NCBI RefSeq assembly: GCF_025527015.1
Contig: NZ_JAODIM010000038.1
Coordinates: 62,001-126,000, forward strand
Reading direction: 5' to 3'
DNA: 64,000 nt
DNA from: Winslowiella arboricola
Lineage (GTDB): Bacteria > Pseudomonadota > Gammaproteobacteria > Enterobacterales > Enterobacteriaceae
Part shown: positions 18,798-28,556 of the stretch, one piece after another
Layout: each line of letters begins with the position of its first letter
How positions within the stretch are numbered: position 1 is the first letter of the stretch
Translations under genes and position numbers: made by a program
Notes under the pieces: generated by a model
Database searches by the model: none
Told to the model about the DNA's origin: nothing
The model's input: the letters and a program-made list of their open reading frames with translations, nothing else

Positions 18798-20055
18798 TTC
18801 CGTTCTCCGTTTCCATCGCTTCCATTACCTGTGCCACGGTGTGGAACGACCCGCACACCAGCACAATATCGTGTTTCTGCGCCTGCTGAAGCGCCGCCTG
18901 CCAGGCCTCGGTTACGCTGGCAAAGCCCTGCGCCTCTGGCAGATGCACCATCAGCTGCGCGGCAGTTGCACCGCGTGGCCCTTCGAGTGGCGCGCAGTAC
19001 CAGTTATCCACCTGCGGCAGTAAACACGCAAGGGTTCCGGCAATATCTTTATCATGCAGCATGCCGACCACCGCATGGACTTTGCCCTGCTGCGGCAATT
19101 CCGCCAGACGACCGGCAAGATAGCTGGCAGCATGGGGGTTATGGGCCACATCAAGGATAACGCGCGGCTCAGTGGCGACGGTCTGAAAACGCCCCGGCAA
19201 AATCGCTTTATCCAGCCAGGTGCGGATCAGGGTTTCATCCACCGTGAGCGTCGACGCGCGCAGCGCGGCTAAAGCAGTGGCGGCATTCGGCAACGGCACC
19301 TGCGGCAACGGCAGATTGGCCAGGCTGCCATGACTATCACTAAAGGTCCAGCTGTCGCTTTCCCGCGTATAGTGCCAGTCACGATCGCGCTGCAACAAGT
19401 GAGCGCCGAGATCGGCGGCAACTTGCGCAATCGACTGCGGCATTTCCGGCTCACCGACCACTGCCGGTTTACCACCACGAAACACACCCGCTTTTTCACG
19501 GCCAATGCTTTCACGATCCGGCCCCAGCCAGTCGGTATGGTCGAGGGCAATGCTGGTGATCACCGCCACATCGGCATCGACAATATTGGTAGCGTCCAGA
19601 CGCCCGCCCAGCCCGACTTCGAGAATCACCACATCCAGCGCCGCCTGCTTAAACAGCATCAATGCCGACAGGGTGCCATACTCAAAATAGGTTAAGGAGG
19701 TCGCGCCACGCCCGGCTTCGATAGCGGCAAAACTGGCGGTATGCGCCGACTCAGCCAGCTCAGCACCCTGAATACGCACGCGCTCGGTATAACGCACCAG
19801 GTGCGGCGAGCTGTAAACGCCAACGCGATAGCCCGCAGCCATCAGCAGAGTTTCGAGGGTACGGCAGGTGGTGCCTTTGCCGTTAGTACCGGCCACGGTA
19901 AACACCACTGGCGCGGGTTTTAACAGGTCGAGTTGTTGCGCGACGCGCTGAACACGATCCAGCCCGAGTTCGATAGCCTGAGCATGTAAATGCTCAAGAT
20001 AATAAAGCCACGTGGCCAAAGGCGACGTGGCTTGAGGAAGGTGAAGATTATCCAT
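18787..20055 (-). CDS. folC: Bifunctional folylpolyglutamate/dihydrofolate synthase FolC
   Basis: A 422-residue Mur-ligase-like enzyme that adds glutamate to dihydropteroate and to folates. The P-loop is VFTVAGTNGKGTTCRTLE (about residues 50-67), with FEYGTLSALMLF, LGGRLDATNIVDA and the Mur-type LDVAHNPHAASYL motif in the C-terminal domain. Part of accD-folC-dedD; 83 bp separate it from accD. Confidence 0.96.
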   Translation of the reverse strand: MDNLHLPQATSPLATWLYYLEHLHAQAIELGLDRVQRVAQQLDLLKPAPVVFTVAGTNGKGTTCRTLETLLMAAGYRVGVYSSPHLVRYTERVRIQGAELAESAHTASFAAIEAGRGATSLTYFEYGTLSALMLFKQAALDVVILEVGLGGRLDATNIVDADVAVITSIALDHTDWLGPDRESIGREKAGVFRGGKPAVVGEPEMPQSIAQVAADLGAHLLQRDRDWHYTRESDSWTFSDSHGSLANLPLPQVPLPNAATALAALRASTLTVDETLIRTWLDKAILPGRFQTVATEPRVILDVAHNPHAASYLAGRLAELPQQGKVHAVVGMLHDKDIAGTLACLLPQVDNWYCAPLEGPRGATAAQLMVHLPEAQGFASVTEAWQAALQQAQKHDIVLVCGSFHTVAQVMEAMETENGSGK

Positions 20056-20138
20056 GTGTCCCGTTCACAACGTTACGGTTCATTGGTGAAAGGTACAGCA
20101 TCGCCGTATCGACAAACACTGCACCTCTCCATCATCTG

Positions 20139-21050
20139 TCAGGCCTCGTGGTTCTCGGAGGAGGCCTCAGCGGCAACCTCTTCCACATCTGGCTGCGGCT
20201 GTGGCAGATTCATCAATTTCGCGAGGATGCTGGCCAGCTTCAGACGCAGTTCCGGACGACGCACGATCATATCAATCGCGCCTTTCTCGATCAGGAACTC
20301 ACTGCGCTGGAAGCCCGGCGGCAGTTTTTCACGCACGGTCTGCTCAATAACACGCGGGCCGGCAAAGCCGATCAGCGCTTTTGGCTCCGCGATATTCAGA
20401 TCGCCCAGCATCGCAAAGCTGGCGGAAACGCCACCCATGGTCGGGTCAGTCAGTACCGAAATATACGGCAGACCGCGTTCCTGCAGTTTTGCCAGCGCTG
20501 CGCTGGTTTTCGCCATCTGCATCAGCGACTGCAACGCTTCCTGCATACGCGCGCCGCCACTGGCCGAAAAACAGATCATCGGGCAGTTATCTTCCAGCGC
20601 CTGTTCCACTGCACGCACAAAGCGCGCACCGACCACGGAACCCATAGAGCCGCCCATAAAGGAGAACTCAAAGGCCGCTGCGACAACCGGGTTACCATGC
20701 AGCGTCCCCTTCATCACGATCAGTGCATCTTTCTCGCCGGTATCTTTCTGTGCAGCAGTCAGACGATCTTTATATTTTTTTGAATCCCGGAACTTGAGCA
20801 GATCTTTTGGCTCCAGCTCGCTACCCAGCTCTACCAGCGAACCTTCGTCCAGTAAACTGTGCAGACGATCGCGTCCATGCATACGCATATGGTGATCGCA
20901 TTTCGGGCAGACTTCCAGATTGCGTTCCAGCTCGGCGCGGTAGAGAACCTGACCACAGCTGTCACACTTTGTCCAAACCCCTTCAGGAATACTTGCCTTG
21001 CGTGAAGGGGTGATGGTGCTCTTGTTGAGAATTCGTTCAATCCAGCTCAT
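20139..21050 (-). CDS. accD: Acetyl-CoA carboxylase carboxyltransferase subunit beta AccD
   Basis: A 303-residue subunit that transfers the carboxyl group from biotin to acetyl-CoA to make malonyl-CoA. An N-terminal C4 zinc ribbon (CDSCG at about 29, CPKCDHH at about 50) precedes the crotonase-fold domain with [15 protein letters not shown] and [12 protein letters not shown]. The product starts MSWIERI, as in E. coli. A small hairpin (CTGGT/ACCAG, 21071-21083) lies in its leader. E. coli AccAD bind their own mRNA, but that was not tested here. Confidence 0.97.
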   Translation of the reverse strand: MSWIERILNKSTITPSRKASIPEGVWTKCDSCGQVLYRAELERNLEVCPKCDHHMRMHGRDRLHSLLDEGSLVELGSELEPKDLLKFRDSKKYKDRLTAAQKDTGEKDALIVMKGTLHGNPVVAAAFEFSFMGGSMGSVVGARFVRAVEQALEDNCPMICFSASGGARMQEALQSLMQMAKTSAALAKLQERGLPYISVLTDPTMGGVSASFAMLGDLNIAEPKALIGFAGPRVIEQTVREKLPPGFQRSEFLIEKGAIDMIVRRPELRLKLASILAKLMNLPQPQPDVEEVAAEASSENHEA

Positions 21051-21204
21051 TGATGACCTTTCTGTTTGAACCTGGTGAAACCAGTTTTCTTGTTGCTGCT
21101 GAAAGCGACTTCAGCAGGCCGTAAATGTGGCTCATTAAACCATAACCTGCCGGCGCTGTGGATAGAAATCTGGTCCGTCCGGCTCAGTGAGGGTTTTTTA
21201 AGCG

Positions 21205-21864
21205 TTATTGTTTCTGCTGACGTGCGGCGCGACGATGGCGGATCACTTCAATCACACCCGGCAGAATCGACACCACGATAATCGCCACAATCAGTAATTT
21301 CAGGTTCTCCTGCACGATCGGTAAGTCACCGAACAGATAGCCTGCATAGGAGAACAGCAATACCCACAACAGTGCGCCGCTAACGTTAAACAGCGCAAAG
21401 TGACGATAGGACATATGGCCCATACCGGCAACAAATGGCGCAAAAGTCCGCACAATCGGCACGAAACGCGCGAGGATAATGGTTTTTCCGCCATGACGCG
21501 CATAGAACGCATGGGTTTTATCCAGATAACTGCGACGGAAGATTTTTGAGTTCGGATTACTGAACAGCCGTTCACCAAACAGCCTGCCGATGGTGTAATT
21601 CACCGCATCGCCGAGGATCGCCGCAATCACCAGCAGCGCGACCATCAGATGGACATTCAGATCGTTGCCTGGCAACGCAGCCAGTGCGCCCGCGACAAAC
21701 AGCAGCGAGTCGCCAGGCAGGAACGGCGTCACCACTAATCCGGTTTCACAGAACAGAATCAAAAACAGAATGGCGTATATCCAGATACCGTATTGCGCCA
21801 CCAGCTCCGCCAGATGAACATCAATGTGCAGGATAAAATCGACAACAAAACGAATTAAATCCAT
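21205..21864 (-). CDS. dedA: DedA-family membrane protein DedA
   Basis: A 219-residue polytopic inner-membrane protein. Family motifs are [15 protein letters not shown] (about residue 48) and [19 protein letters not shown] (about 135), with a positively charged tail [11 protein letters not shown]. DedA proteins are linked to undecaprenyl phosphate recycling and membrane potential; some act as lipid transporters. It sits 27 bp downstream of truA and 154 bp upstream of accD. Confidence 0.95.
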   Translation of the reverse strand: MDLIRFVVDFILHIDVHLAELVAQYGIWIYAILFLILFCETGLVVTPFLPGDSLLFVAGALAALPGNDLNVHLMVALLVIAAILGDAVNYTIGRLFGERLFSNPNSKIFRRSYLDKTHAFYARHGGKTIILARFVPIVRTFAPFVAGMGHMSYRHFALFNVSGALLWVLLFSYAGYLFGDLPIVQENLKLLIVAIIVVSILPGVIEVIRHRRAARQQKQ

Positions 21865-21891
21865 AACTCTCCCTAAACCCTTCAGCTCAGT

Positions 21892-22704
21892 TTAATCGAC
21901 GAGGAACAGCGGTCCCATCGGCGGTCGTGGTAAGGCAAAATAATCAGGATAATCGACGGCAACCAGATACAACCCTTCCGCTTTCGCGGTTGCCGCGGCC
22001 AGAGTGCGATCCTTCGCCGCCAGCAGTTCAGCCATCCAGCCTTCATGCTGATTGCCGCAACCAATTTCCATCAGACTGCCTGTAATATTGCGCACCATAT
22101 GGTGAACAAAGGCGTTGGCCTTAATATCCACCACGATATAACTGCCATAACGTGTCACATTCAGATGCATCACGTTGCGCCATGGCGTGCGCGACTGGCA
22201 CTGCACGGCGCGAAATGAGGTAAAGTCATTTTCGCCAATCAGACACTGCCCGGCGCGCTGCATTTTCTCTGCATCCAGCGGATGATAAAAATGCGTCACC
22301 CCCGCGCCTAAAATCGCCGGACGCAGCCGCTGGTTGTAGATGATATAACGATAGCGGCGCGCAGTGGCGCTGAAACGCGCGTGAAACTCATCGGGCACCT
22401 GTTTCACCCAGCGCACGGCGATATCATCCGGCAGATTGGCATTTACGCCCAGCGTCCAGGCGGCATCTTTACGTGCGGCGGTGGTTTCAAAATGCACCAC
22501 CTGGCCGGTGCCATGTACTCCGGCATCAGTACGTCCGGCGCAGAACACACTGACCGGATGATCCGCCACCTTCGACAGCGCCTGCTCAAGGCGCGCCTGC
22601 ACGCTGCGCACCTCCTGCTGCCGCTGCCAGCCGTAATAGCGGCTGCCATCATATTCCACGCCGAGCGCCAGTTTAGTGGTGTGCGGCAAAGCCCCTTCAG
22701 ACAT
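21892..22704 (-). CDS. truA: tRNA pseudouridine(38-40) synthase TruA
   Basis: A 270-residue synthase that isomerises U38-U40 in the anticodon arm. The catalytic Asp lies in [18 protein letters not shown] (about residue 60), with [15 protein letters not shown] [14 protein letters not shown] and [15 protein letters not shown] further along. Its start codon overlaps the usg stop (TGATG), implying coupled translation. Confidence 0.97.
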   Translation of the reverse strand: MSEGALPHTTKLALGVEYDGSRYYGWQRQQEVRSVQARLEQALSKVADHPVSVFCAGRTDAGVHGTGQVVHFETTAARKDAAWTLGVNANLPDDIAVRWVKQVPDEFHARFSATARRYRYIIYNQRLRPAILGAGVTHFYHPLDAEKMQRAGQCLIGENDFTSFRAVQCQSRTPWRNVMHLNVTRYGSYIVVDIKANAFVHHMVRNITGSLMEIGCGNQHEGWMAELLAAKDRTLAAATAKAEGLYLVAVDYPDYFALPRPPMGPLFLVD

Positions 22705-23714
22705 CAGTACAGATACTCCTGCACCAGCTTCTCGGCAGTTTTAACCGCCATCAGCGCGCCGCCGAAGCGAATATTGTCGGCCACCGACCAGAACTGCAAC
22801 ATTTCCGGCACACCATAGTCATTGCGCAGGCAACCGAGATTCAGCTGATCGTTACCAGAGGCGTCGCCAACCTGAGTCGGATAATTATCGTCTTCAGACA
22901 GCACGATATCGTCAGCACGCGCCAGTTCATCACGTGCCTCTTCCGCTGACAGCGGACGCAGGCCTTCCATATGCACGATCTGCGCATTACCGTAAAACAC
23001 CGGGGACTGCACACAGCTGACGGCAACCGGCAAACCTTCGTCCTGCATCACTTTGCGCACCTGATCGACCAGGCGTCGCTCCTGCATCACGCTGCCTTCA
23101 CTGTCTGCCAGCAATGGCAGCATATTGAACGCCAGCTGGCGACCAAAATAGTGATCTTCCGCCGGCAGACCGTTAAGCAGACGTGCGCTTTCACCGGCCA
23201 GCGAATCCACTCCTGCTTTGCCATGCGACGAGGCTGACAACAGATTGGTCACCTGCAGACGACTGAGACCGGCCTGCCCGACCAGTGGTTTAATCGCGCA
23301 CAGCAGCTGGCTGGTCAGGCTGTCGGCCACGCTGATAATATTGCGGTTACGATAATCGGCTAACACCTGCGGATTAACATCCGCCACCACTAACGGTACA
23401 TCCGGATCGAGCGCAAACAGATCGCTGCTGTCGATCACCAGGCATCCGGCACTGGCGGCCTCTTCGGCGTAACGTGCGGAAGCTTCGCGGCCGGCAACGA
23501 AAAACGCCAGCTGCGCCTGCGACCAGTCAAAATCCGCGGCGTCATTGACCAGCAGCGTTCGGCCTTCAAAACGCTTGTTTTCACCTGCGCTGCGCTCGCT
23601 GGCCAGCAAATATAATTCACCAACCGGGAACTGGCGTTCAGCCAGTAATTCCAGTAAAGCGTTCCCTACTGCGCCTGTTGCGCCCAAAAGCGCAATATTC
23701 CAGCCGTCAGACAT
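22704..23714 (-). CDS. usg: Semialdehyde dehydrogenase-like protein Usg
   Basis: A 336-residue homologue of aspartate-semialdehyde dehydrogenase. The nucleotide-binding loop [19 protein letters not shown] and the dimerisation domain are present. The segment that holds the catalytic Cys in Asd reads [11 protein letters not shown] here, without a cysteine at that site, so Asd activity is unlikely. It is conserved between pdxB and truA in enterobacteria and its role is unknown. Confidence 0.9.
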   Translation of the reverse strand: MSDGWNIALLGATGAVGNALLELLAERQFPVGELYLLASERSAGENKRFEGRTLLVNDAADFDWSQAQLAFFVAGREASARYAEEAASAGCLVIDSSDLFALDPDVPLVVADVNPQVLADYRNRNIISVADSLTSQLLCAIKPLVGQAGLSRLQVTNLLSASSHGKAGVDSLAGESARLLNGLPAEDHYFGRQLAFNMLPLLADSEGSVMQERRLVDQVRKVMQDEGLPVAVSCVQSPVFYGNAQIVHMEGLRPLSAEEARDELARADDIVLSEDDNYPTQVGDASGNDQLNLGCLRNDYGVPEMLQFWSVADNIRFGGALMAVKTAEKLVQEYLY

Positions 23715-23792
23715 GTTGGTTTACTCCAGACAATGACACAAAAACAGAAGGCGGTGATGACACCGCCCGTTGATTCAGATTTTTCCGCAGCA

Positions 23793-23853
23793 CGGGCGGC
23801 GAGAACGCCGCCCCTACGTGAAAAGGGTCCAGGGGCGGCGTTCTCGCCGCTCG
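23793..23853. repeat. Opposed pair of palindromic repeats between pdxB and usg
   Basis: GGGCGGCGAGAACGCCGCCC followed by CTAC (23794-23817, minus orientation) faces GGGGCGGCGTTCTCGCCGCT (23832-23853, plus). The pair could form one long hairpin, since the two units are near-perfect inverted copies about 14 bp apart. It ends 5 bp before the pdxB stop. Confidence 0.8.
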
Positions 23854-23858
23854 CTTGA

Positions 23859-24995
23859 TCAACGCAATGGCTGATGCACCGCATTAAAACCGAGCTTCGT
23901 CAGCATTTCAGCGGCTTCAGCGTTATCGCACTGCACATACAGCGACGACCATTCGCGACGCTCCTGATAATTCTTGCGTAACCGGTCAAATTCCCCGGCA
24001 ATCGCGGCGACATGACGCAGTGGCGCGTCATCGCGGCGCACATCATACACCAGATGCACCAAACGTTTCAGCGTTGCCTGATTTAACGCGCCATGCAGCG
24101 TAATGCGACCAAACTCCGGCGCCGGTAACAGCGTTTCCAGCGCGACCTGCTGCGCCTGGCCAATAAACTGTGTCCAGGCCTCAAACACCTGGGTGGTGCC
24201 ACGCGCTTTCCCTTCCAGGGTGTAGCCGGCGATATGGGCGGTGCCGATATCGACTTTCGCCAGCAGCGGCAGCGACAATTCCGGTTCCGGCTCCCAGACA
24301 TCCAGCACCACACTCAGATCGTCGCGCTGATCCAGTACCGCCAGCAGCGCACTGTTATCCACCACTTCACCGCGGCAGGCGTTAATCAGAATGGTATTGG
24401 GTTTTAACGCCTGCAACAGCGCGGCATCAGCCAGATGCAGGGTCTTATACACGCCATCTTTAAACAGCGGGGTATGGAAAGTGAGGATATCGGCTTCAGC
24501 CACCAGTTGATCCAGCGTGTGGAATTCTCCGGCGTCGCCGCGATCGGCGCGAGGTGGATCGCATAACAGGGTGCGTACGCCCCAGGCCTCCAGCCGCGCC
24601 TGCAAGCGACTGCCGACATTACCGACGCCGACAATCCCCACGGTACGATCGGTCAGCTGAAAACCGTCGCGTTCGGCCAGCAGTAACAGTGCAGAGAAGA
24701 CATACTCCACTACTGCAATGGCGTTGCAGCCTGGTGCCGCCGAAAAGGCAATGCCCTGTGCAGCGAGAAAATCTTCATCGATATGGTCGGTTCCGGCCGT
24801 AGCGGTGCCAACAAATTTTACCGCTTTGCCATTGAGCAGCGCGGCGTTCACTTTAGTGACCGAACGCACCATCAGACCATCGGCATCGTTCAGCTCGGCT
24901 TCAGGGATCGGACGTCCGGGTACCGCCACCACATCGCCGGTGCGGCTGAACAGCTCGCGGGCGTAGGGCATATTTTCATCTACGAGGATTTTCAC
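23859..24995 (-). CDS. pdxB: 4-phosphoerythronate dehydrogenase PdxB
   Basis: A 378-residue D-2-hydroxyacid dehydrogenase in pyridoxal phosphate synthesis. The NAD-binding motif [13 protein letters not shown] lies near residue 122. Catalytic residues are Arg in NACRGEVVD (about 208), Glu (about 237) and His in [16 protein letters not shown] (about 254). The C-terminal PdxB dimerisation domain follows. Starts at ATG 24995. Confidence 0.96.
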   Translation of the reverse strand: MKILVDENMPYARELFSRTGDVVAVPGRPIPEAELNDADGLMVRSVTKVNAALLNGKAVKFVGTATAGTDHIDEDFLAAQGIAFSAAPGCNAIAVVEYVFSALLLLAERDGFQLTDRTVGIVGVGNVGSRLQARLEAWGVRTLLCDPPRADRGDAGEFHTLDQLVAEADILTFHTPLFKDGVYKTLHLADAALLQALKPNTILINACRGEVVDNSALLAVLDQRDDLSVVLDVWEPEPELSLPLLAKVDIGTAHIAGYTLEGKARGTTQVFEAWTQFIGQAQQVALETLLPAPEFGRITLHGALNQATLKRLVHLVYDVRRDDAPLRHVAAIAGEFDRLRKNYQERREWSSLYVQCDNAEAAEMLTKLGFNAVHQPLR

Positions 24996-25062
24996 GCATC
25001 ATTTCCTGCATTCACAGAGTGAGGGGCAATATTCTGCCATATTGTCGCCGTCCGATACAGAG

Positions 25063-25848
25063 TTACGCCTGGCCCAGCCGCTGGCGATAACGCTCCGGCG
25101 TCATCCCGCTCTGCTGCTGAAACATCACGATCAGCGCTGAAGAGGAGCTGTAGCCGAGATCCAGCGCCACATTCTGCACCGACATCCCCTGCTGCAATTT
25201 AGCGATGGCATGCAGAAAGCGCAGGCGCTGACGCCATTCGCTAAACGACATACCGAGCAGCGCCTGACAACGGCGTGACAGCGTGCGTTCGGTGGTATAA
25301 ACCCGCTGCGCCCACTGCGCCAGCGTGGTGTTATCGGCCGGATTCCGCTCCAGCGCCTGCAACACCGGCGCCAGATACTTATCCTGCGAACGGGGTAAAT
25401 AGCTCTCCTGCACTTCTGCGTTGCGCAGCTGATCGAGCAGCACCTCGCATAAGCGGATATCGGCGCTGGCCTGTGGCACCAGCAGCTGACGCTGCGCGCA
25501 GTCATCGATAATCGCCTTAATAATCGGCCCCGATTTCAGCAGGCAGGCTTTGTCCGGCATTCCCTGGCAGAATTCAGCGGCGATATTAAAGGTGCGGAAG
25601 TTCGCCTGCTTATTGTTATAGCTGGCATGCTGCTTACCTGGCGGGATCCAGATAGGGAATTCCGCTGGTGTCAGCAGTCGTTGCTCTTCCACTATCATCT
25701 CCAGCACATTGCTTTTGACAAAAATCACCTGTCCCCAGCAATGGGCATGCGGCAGATACTCGGTTCTGGCATTGGCGAGTTCATAGCGAAAGAAAAAAGG
25801 CGCATCCCTGGCATGCAGCGGCTCCTGATAGGTCACCTGTTGAGTCAT
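25063..25848 (-). CDS. AraC-family regulator with cupin N-domain, NimR-like
   Basis: A 261-residue regulator. The N-terminal cupin half contains EYLPHAHCWGQVIFV and FPIWIPPGKQHASYN. The C-terminal HTH pair has TTERTLSRRCQALLGMSF and VQNVALDLGYSSSSALIVMF. The closest protein I can recall is E. coli NimR (YeaM), which represses an exporter. Here the divergent neighbour is an EamA transporter, so local control of that gene is a reasonable inference. This pair is not in the E. coli pdxB-flk interval. Confidence 0.85.
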   Translation of the reverse strand: MTQQVTYQEPLHARDAPFFFRYELANARTEYLPHAHCWGQVIFVKSNVLEMIVEEQRLLTPAEFPIWIPPGKQHASYNNKQANFRTFNIAAEFCQGMPDKACLLKSGPIIKAIIDDCAQRQLLVPQASADIRLCEVLLDQLRNAEVQESYLPRSQDKYLAPVLQALERNPADNTTLAQWAQRVYTTERTLSRRCQALLGMSFSEWRQRLRFLHAIAKLQQGMSVQNVALDLGYSSSSALIVMFQQQSGMTPERYRQRLGQA

Positions 25849-25960
25849 TCTGTCCGCTCCGCGATTAATATTGTCTGATTTTAACTATATTAAGAAAAGC
25901 CGACAAGCGTACACTGCACGGACAGCGTGACTGCATATCAAAAGTGAGAAGAACCCCACC

Positions 25961-26872
25961 ATGAATTTCCTGTTTCCCCTGTTTGCCGTGCTGATCTGGT
26001 CGATTAACGCGGTAGTAAGCAAATTATCAGCCACGGCGATCGATCCGGCCGCGATCTCCTTCTATCGCTGGGTGCTGGCGCTGCTGACTCTGACGCCGTT
26101 TGTATTGCCGGGGGTCTGGCGGAACCGTCACCAGATTAAACAGCACGGCTGGAAACTGTCAGTGCTCGGTCTGCTGGGCATGGTGCTGTATCAGAGCCTC
26201 GCCTACTATGCCGCGCACAGCGTCAGCGCCACTTTTATGGGGATTATTGGCGCGCTGATCCCGTTGCTTACCGTATTAATCAGTCTGCTGTTGCTGCGAC
26301 TGGCGCCGACGGTGGGGATTTTGCTCGGCAGTATGCTGTCGTTTGGCGGGCTGGTCTGGCTGGTCAGCGAGGGAGATCCCCGGTCACTGCTCAGTCACGG
26401 TCTCGGCAGTGGTGAACTGATGATGTTTGCCGCCTCAACCTCTTATGCGCTGTACGGTGTGCTCACCAAACGCTGGGCGATCCCGCTGCCGCGCTGGCAG
26501 AGTCTGTATATGCAGATCGTGTTTGGCGTGCTGCTGCTGGCACCAGAGTTTCTCGCCGCCCGGGATATCTCCCTGACATTGCATAATATTCCGCTGGTGG
26601 TCTTTGCCGGTATTCCGGCCTCGATTATTGCGCCATTCCTGTGGATCGAAGGCGTGCATCGTATCGGCGCGAATACCACCTCGATGTTTATGAACCTGAC
26701 GCCGATCTTTACCGCACTGATTGCCGTCCTGTTTCTGCATGAATCGCTGTCCAGCTATCACTATATCGGCGGCGGCATCACGCTGGCTGGCGTGTTACTG
26801 GCGCAGCGTCTGCGCACGCCACTGCGCCGTACCAAACCGGCCACGTCTCCGTCAGCAGAAGGCGGCAGTTAA
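25961..26872 (+). CDS. EamA/RhaT-family (DMT) exporter
   Basis: A 303-residue inner-membrane protein with about ten transmembrane helices and two EamA repeats (about 1-135 and 150-285). Typical elements are AVLIWSINAVVSKLSA, AISFYRWVLALLTLTPF and the C-terminal PIFTALIAVLFLHESLSSY. Such proteins export amino acids, purines or other metabolites. The substrate is unknown. It is divergent from the AraC gene with a 112-bp shared control region. Confidence 0.85.
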   Translation: MNFLFPLFAVLIWSINAVVSKLSATAIDPAAISFYRWVLALLTLTPFVLPGVWRNRHQIKQHGWKLSVLGLLGMVLYQSLAYYAAHSVSATFMGIIGALIPLLTVLISLLLLRLAPTVGILLGSMLSFGGLVWLVSEGDPRSLLSHGLGSGELMMFAASTSYALYGVLTKRWAIPLPRWQSLYMQIVFGVLLLAPEFLAARDISLTLHNIPLVVFAGIPASIIAPFLWIEGVHRIGANTTSMFMNLTPIFTALIAVLFLHESLSSYHYIGGGITLAGVLLAQRLRTPLRRTKPATSPSAEGGS

Positions 26873-26974
26873 TTTTGCTGGCCTCTACCGATTCAGCCAC
26901 GGGATTGTTATCATAGCGGATTACTATCCTGTTCCGGCGCGCCCCGGATGTTGACCTGTTTGAAGGATTACGCC

Positions 26975-28015
26975 ATGCAACCTATCAGTGGCCCAGGTGC
27001 GCCGCTTCCCGGCGATCGTGCCGCATTAGCGACACAACCAGGTCAGCAACGTCCAGGCGGCGCAAGCGATCAACCGTTGTCGCCCGCTCAGCGCACCACG
27101 CTGGAGCGCCTGATCGTGCGTATCATGTCGATCAGCCCGCTGAAATCCGCAGAGATCTGGGCGGGATTGCGTCATGAGGTGGGGGTAAAAAGTGATGGTG
27201 AACTGCTGTCGCGCCACTTCCCGGCTGCTGAGCAGTTTCTGAATACCCGCCTTGCACAGGTGCAGAATACCCATTCAACCCGTCAGCTGTTTCAGCAGCT
27301 GACCGATTTGCTGCCACAGGGTAATAACCGTCAGGCCGTCAGTGACTTTATTCGTCAGCAGTTTGGTCATACGGTACTAAGCTCGCTGACGCAGGATCAG
27401 ATGCGTCAGGTACTGACGATGTTGCAGAACGGTCAGCTGGCGATCCCGCAGTTGCAACGCAGCAGCACCACCGACCGCACGCTGCTACCCGCCGAGCACC
27501 ACAGCCTTAATCAGCAGGTCGCCCGACTGGCGGCGGCCACCGGCGAACAGCCGGTTAAAATCTGGGCATCGATGCTGCAGTTAATCAGCCTGAAGAGCGG
27601 CGATCCGATTCCGTCACGCCACTTCCCGCTGCTGACACAATATTTGCAGGCCAGCCAGACCTTAAGCCTGCACAGCGCACCGACGCTGACCATGCTGGAG
27701 ACCGCGCTGAAGCAGCCGCCAAGCCATACGGAGCATCAGATGCTGGAACAGTACAGCCAGCAGCGCTTCCAGGCAACGCCGCAAATGATCCTCACCGCCG
27801 CGCAGGTACAGGATGTACTGAATTATCTGTTTGCGCGTCGTGCCGATAAAGTGCTGGAACAGCCGCTGGCGGATAGCGAAATCAACCCGCGGCCAATTTA
27901 TAATCCGCTGGCTGGCTCGATACCTTCGGTGCTGCTACCGCTGGCCAACCGCCCTGCGTTTACCGCTTTTGCGGTGGTGGTGCTGGTGATTGTGCTGCTG
28001 TGGATAGTTCTCTGA
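26975..28015 (+). CDS. flk: Flagellar regulator Flk
   Basis: A 346-residue protein matching Flk: QPISGP at the start, SRHFPAAEQFLN (about 75), LPAEHHSLNQQVARLAAATGE (about 170) and a C-terminal membrane anchor (FAVVVLVIVLLWIVL). Flk prevents premature secretion through the flagellar export apparatus. ATG 26975 has AAGGA upstream; the frame also opens at 26948 but those residues are not conserved. Its stop is 1 bp from the convergent rhodanese gene. Confidence 0.9.
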   Translation: MQPISGPGAPLPGDRAALATQPGQQRPGGASDQPLSPAQRTTLERLIVRIMSISPLKSAEIWAGLRHEVGVKSDGELLSRHFPAAEQFLNTRLAQVQNTHSTRQLFQQLTDLLPQGNNRQAVSDFIRQQFGHTVLSSLTQDQMRQVLTMLQNGQLAIPQLQRSSTTDRTLLPAEHHSLNQQVARLAAATGEQPVKIWASMLQLISLKSGDPIPSRHFPLLTQYLQASQTLSLHSAPTLTMLETALKQPPSHTEHQMLEQYSQQRFQATPQMILTAAQVQDVLNYLFARRADKVLEQPLADSEINPRPIYNPLAGSIPSVLLPLANRPAFTAFAVVVLVIVLLWIVL

Positions 28016-28016
28016 T

Positions 28017-28469
28017 TTAACAGCCGCAGTCGTTCAGCGTGGTCGCTTGCGGCCAGCTGCCCGGTTCGTCACCCGTGGCCAGCGGATGATTATCACGCTG
28101 CCAGAAATCCAGCCCGCCGATCAGCTCCTTTACCTGCAATCCGGCCGTCGCCAGCTTCCACGCCCCTTTTGTTGAGCCATTACAGCCAATACCGTCGCAA
28201 TAGGTGATATAGACTTTACTGCGATCCAGGCTGGCAAGGCTCTCTGCGCTCATCAGCCGATGGGGAAAACTGATCGCCCCGCAGATATGCGCGCGGCGAT
28301 ATGCCTCTGGCGAGCGGGCATCGATCACCACAATATCCTCAATACCACGCGCCAGATCCTCTGCCAGATCCCAGGCATCAGCATAATACGCCAGCTTTTG
28401 CCGTAACCATTCGGCGCTGTCAGCGGCTGGGGGTGGCGGAAAAGCCAGAGCGGATGATAATGACGACAT
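28017..28469 (-). CDS. Rhodanese-domain sulfurtransferase
   Basis: A 150-residue single-domain rhodanese. DIVVIDARSPEAYRRAHICGAISFPHR-type structure is visible (VIDARSPEAYRRAHICG). The active-site loop is YITYCDGIGCNGSTKGAW, whose first Cys is the likely sulfane-sulfur acceptor. It ends TLNDCGC, an extra thiol cluster unusual for a plain rhodanese. GAGGAG precedes the chosen start. It is divergent from a MocR regulator with a perfect operator repeat between them, so it is the probable target of that regulator. Physiological substrate unknown. Confidence 0.85.
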   Translation of the reverse strand: MSSLSSALAFPPPPAADSAEWLRQKLAYYADAWDLAEDLARGIEDIVVIDARSPEAYRRAHICGAISFPHRLMSAESLASLDRSKVYITYCDGIGCNGSTKGAWKLATAGLQVKELIGGLDFWQRDNHPLATGDEPGSWPQATTLNDCGC

Positions 28470-28507
28470 AGTGATCTCCTCAGATGATTTTAGTCGATAA
28501 TACGACA

Positions 28508-28556
28508 AATCGGTCTTACACTTGATACCCATTCCGCACTTCAGATAAGACCGATT
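28508..28556. promoter_or_regulatory. Perfect 11-bp inverted repeat, likely MocR operator
   Basis: AATCGGTCTTA (28508-28518) and TAAGACCGATT (28546-28556) are exact reverse complements 27 bp apart, and the second abuts the mocR ATG at 28557. Center spacing is 38 bp, nearly four helical turns. This suits a dimeric GntR/MocR protein controlling both divergent promoters, including its own. Confidence 0.7.
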
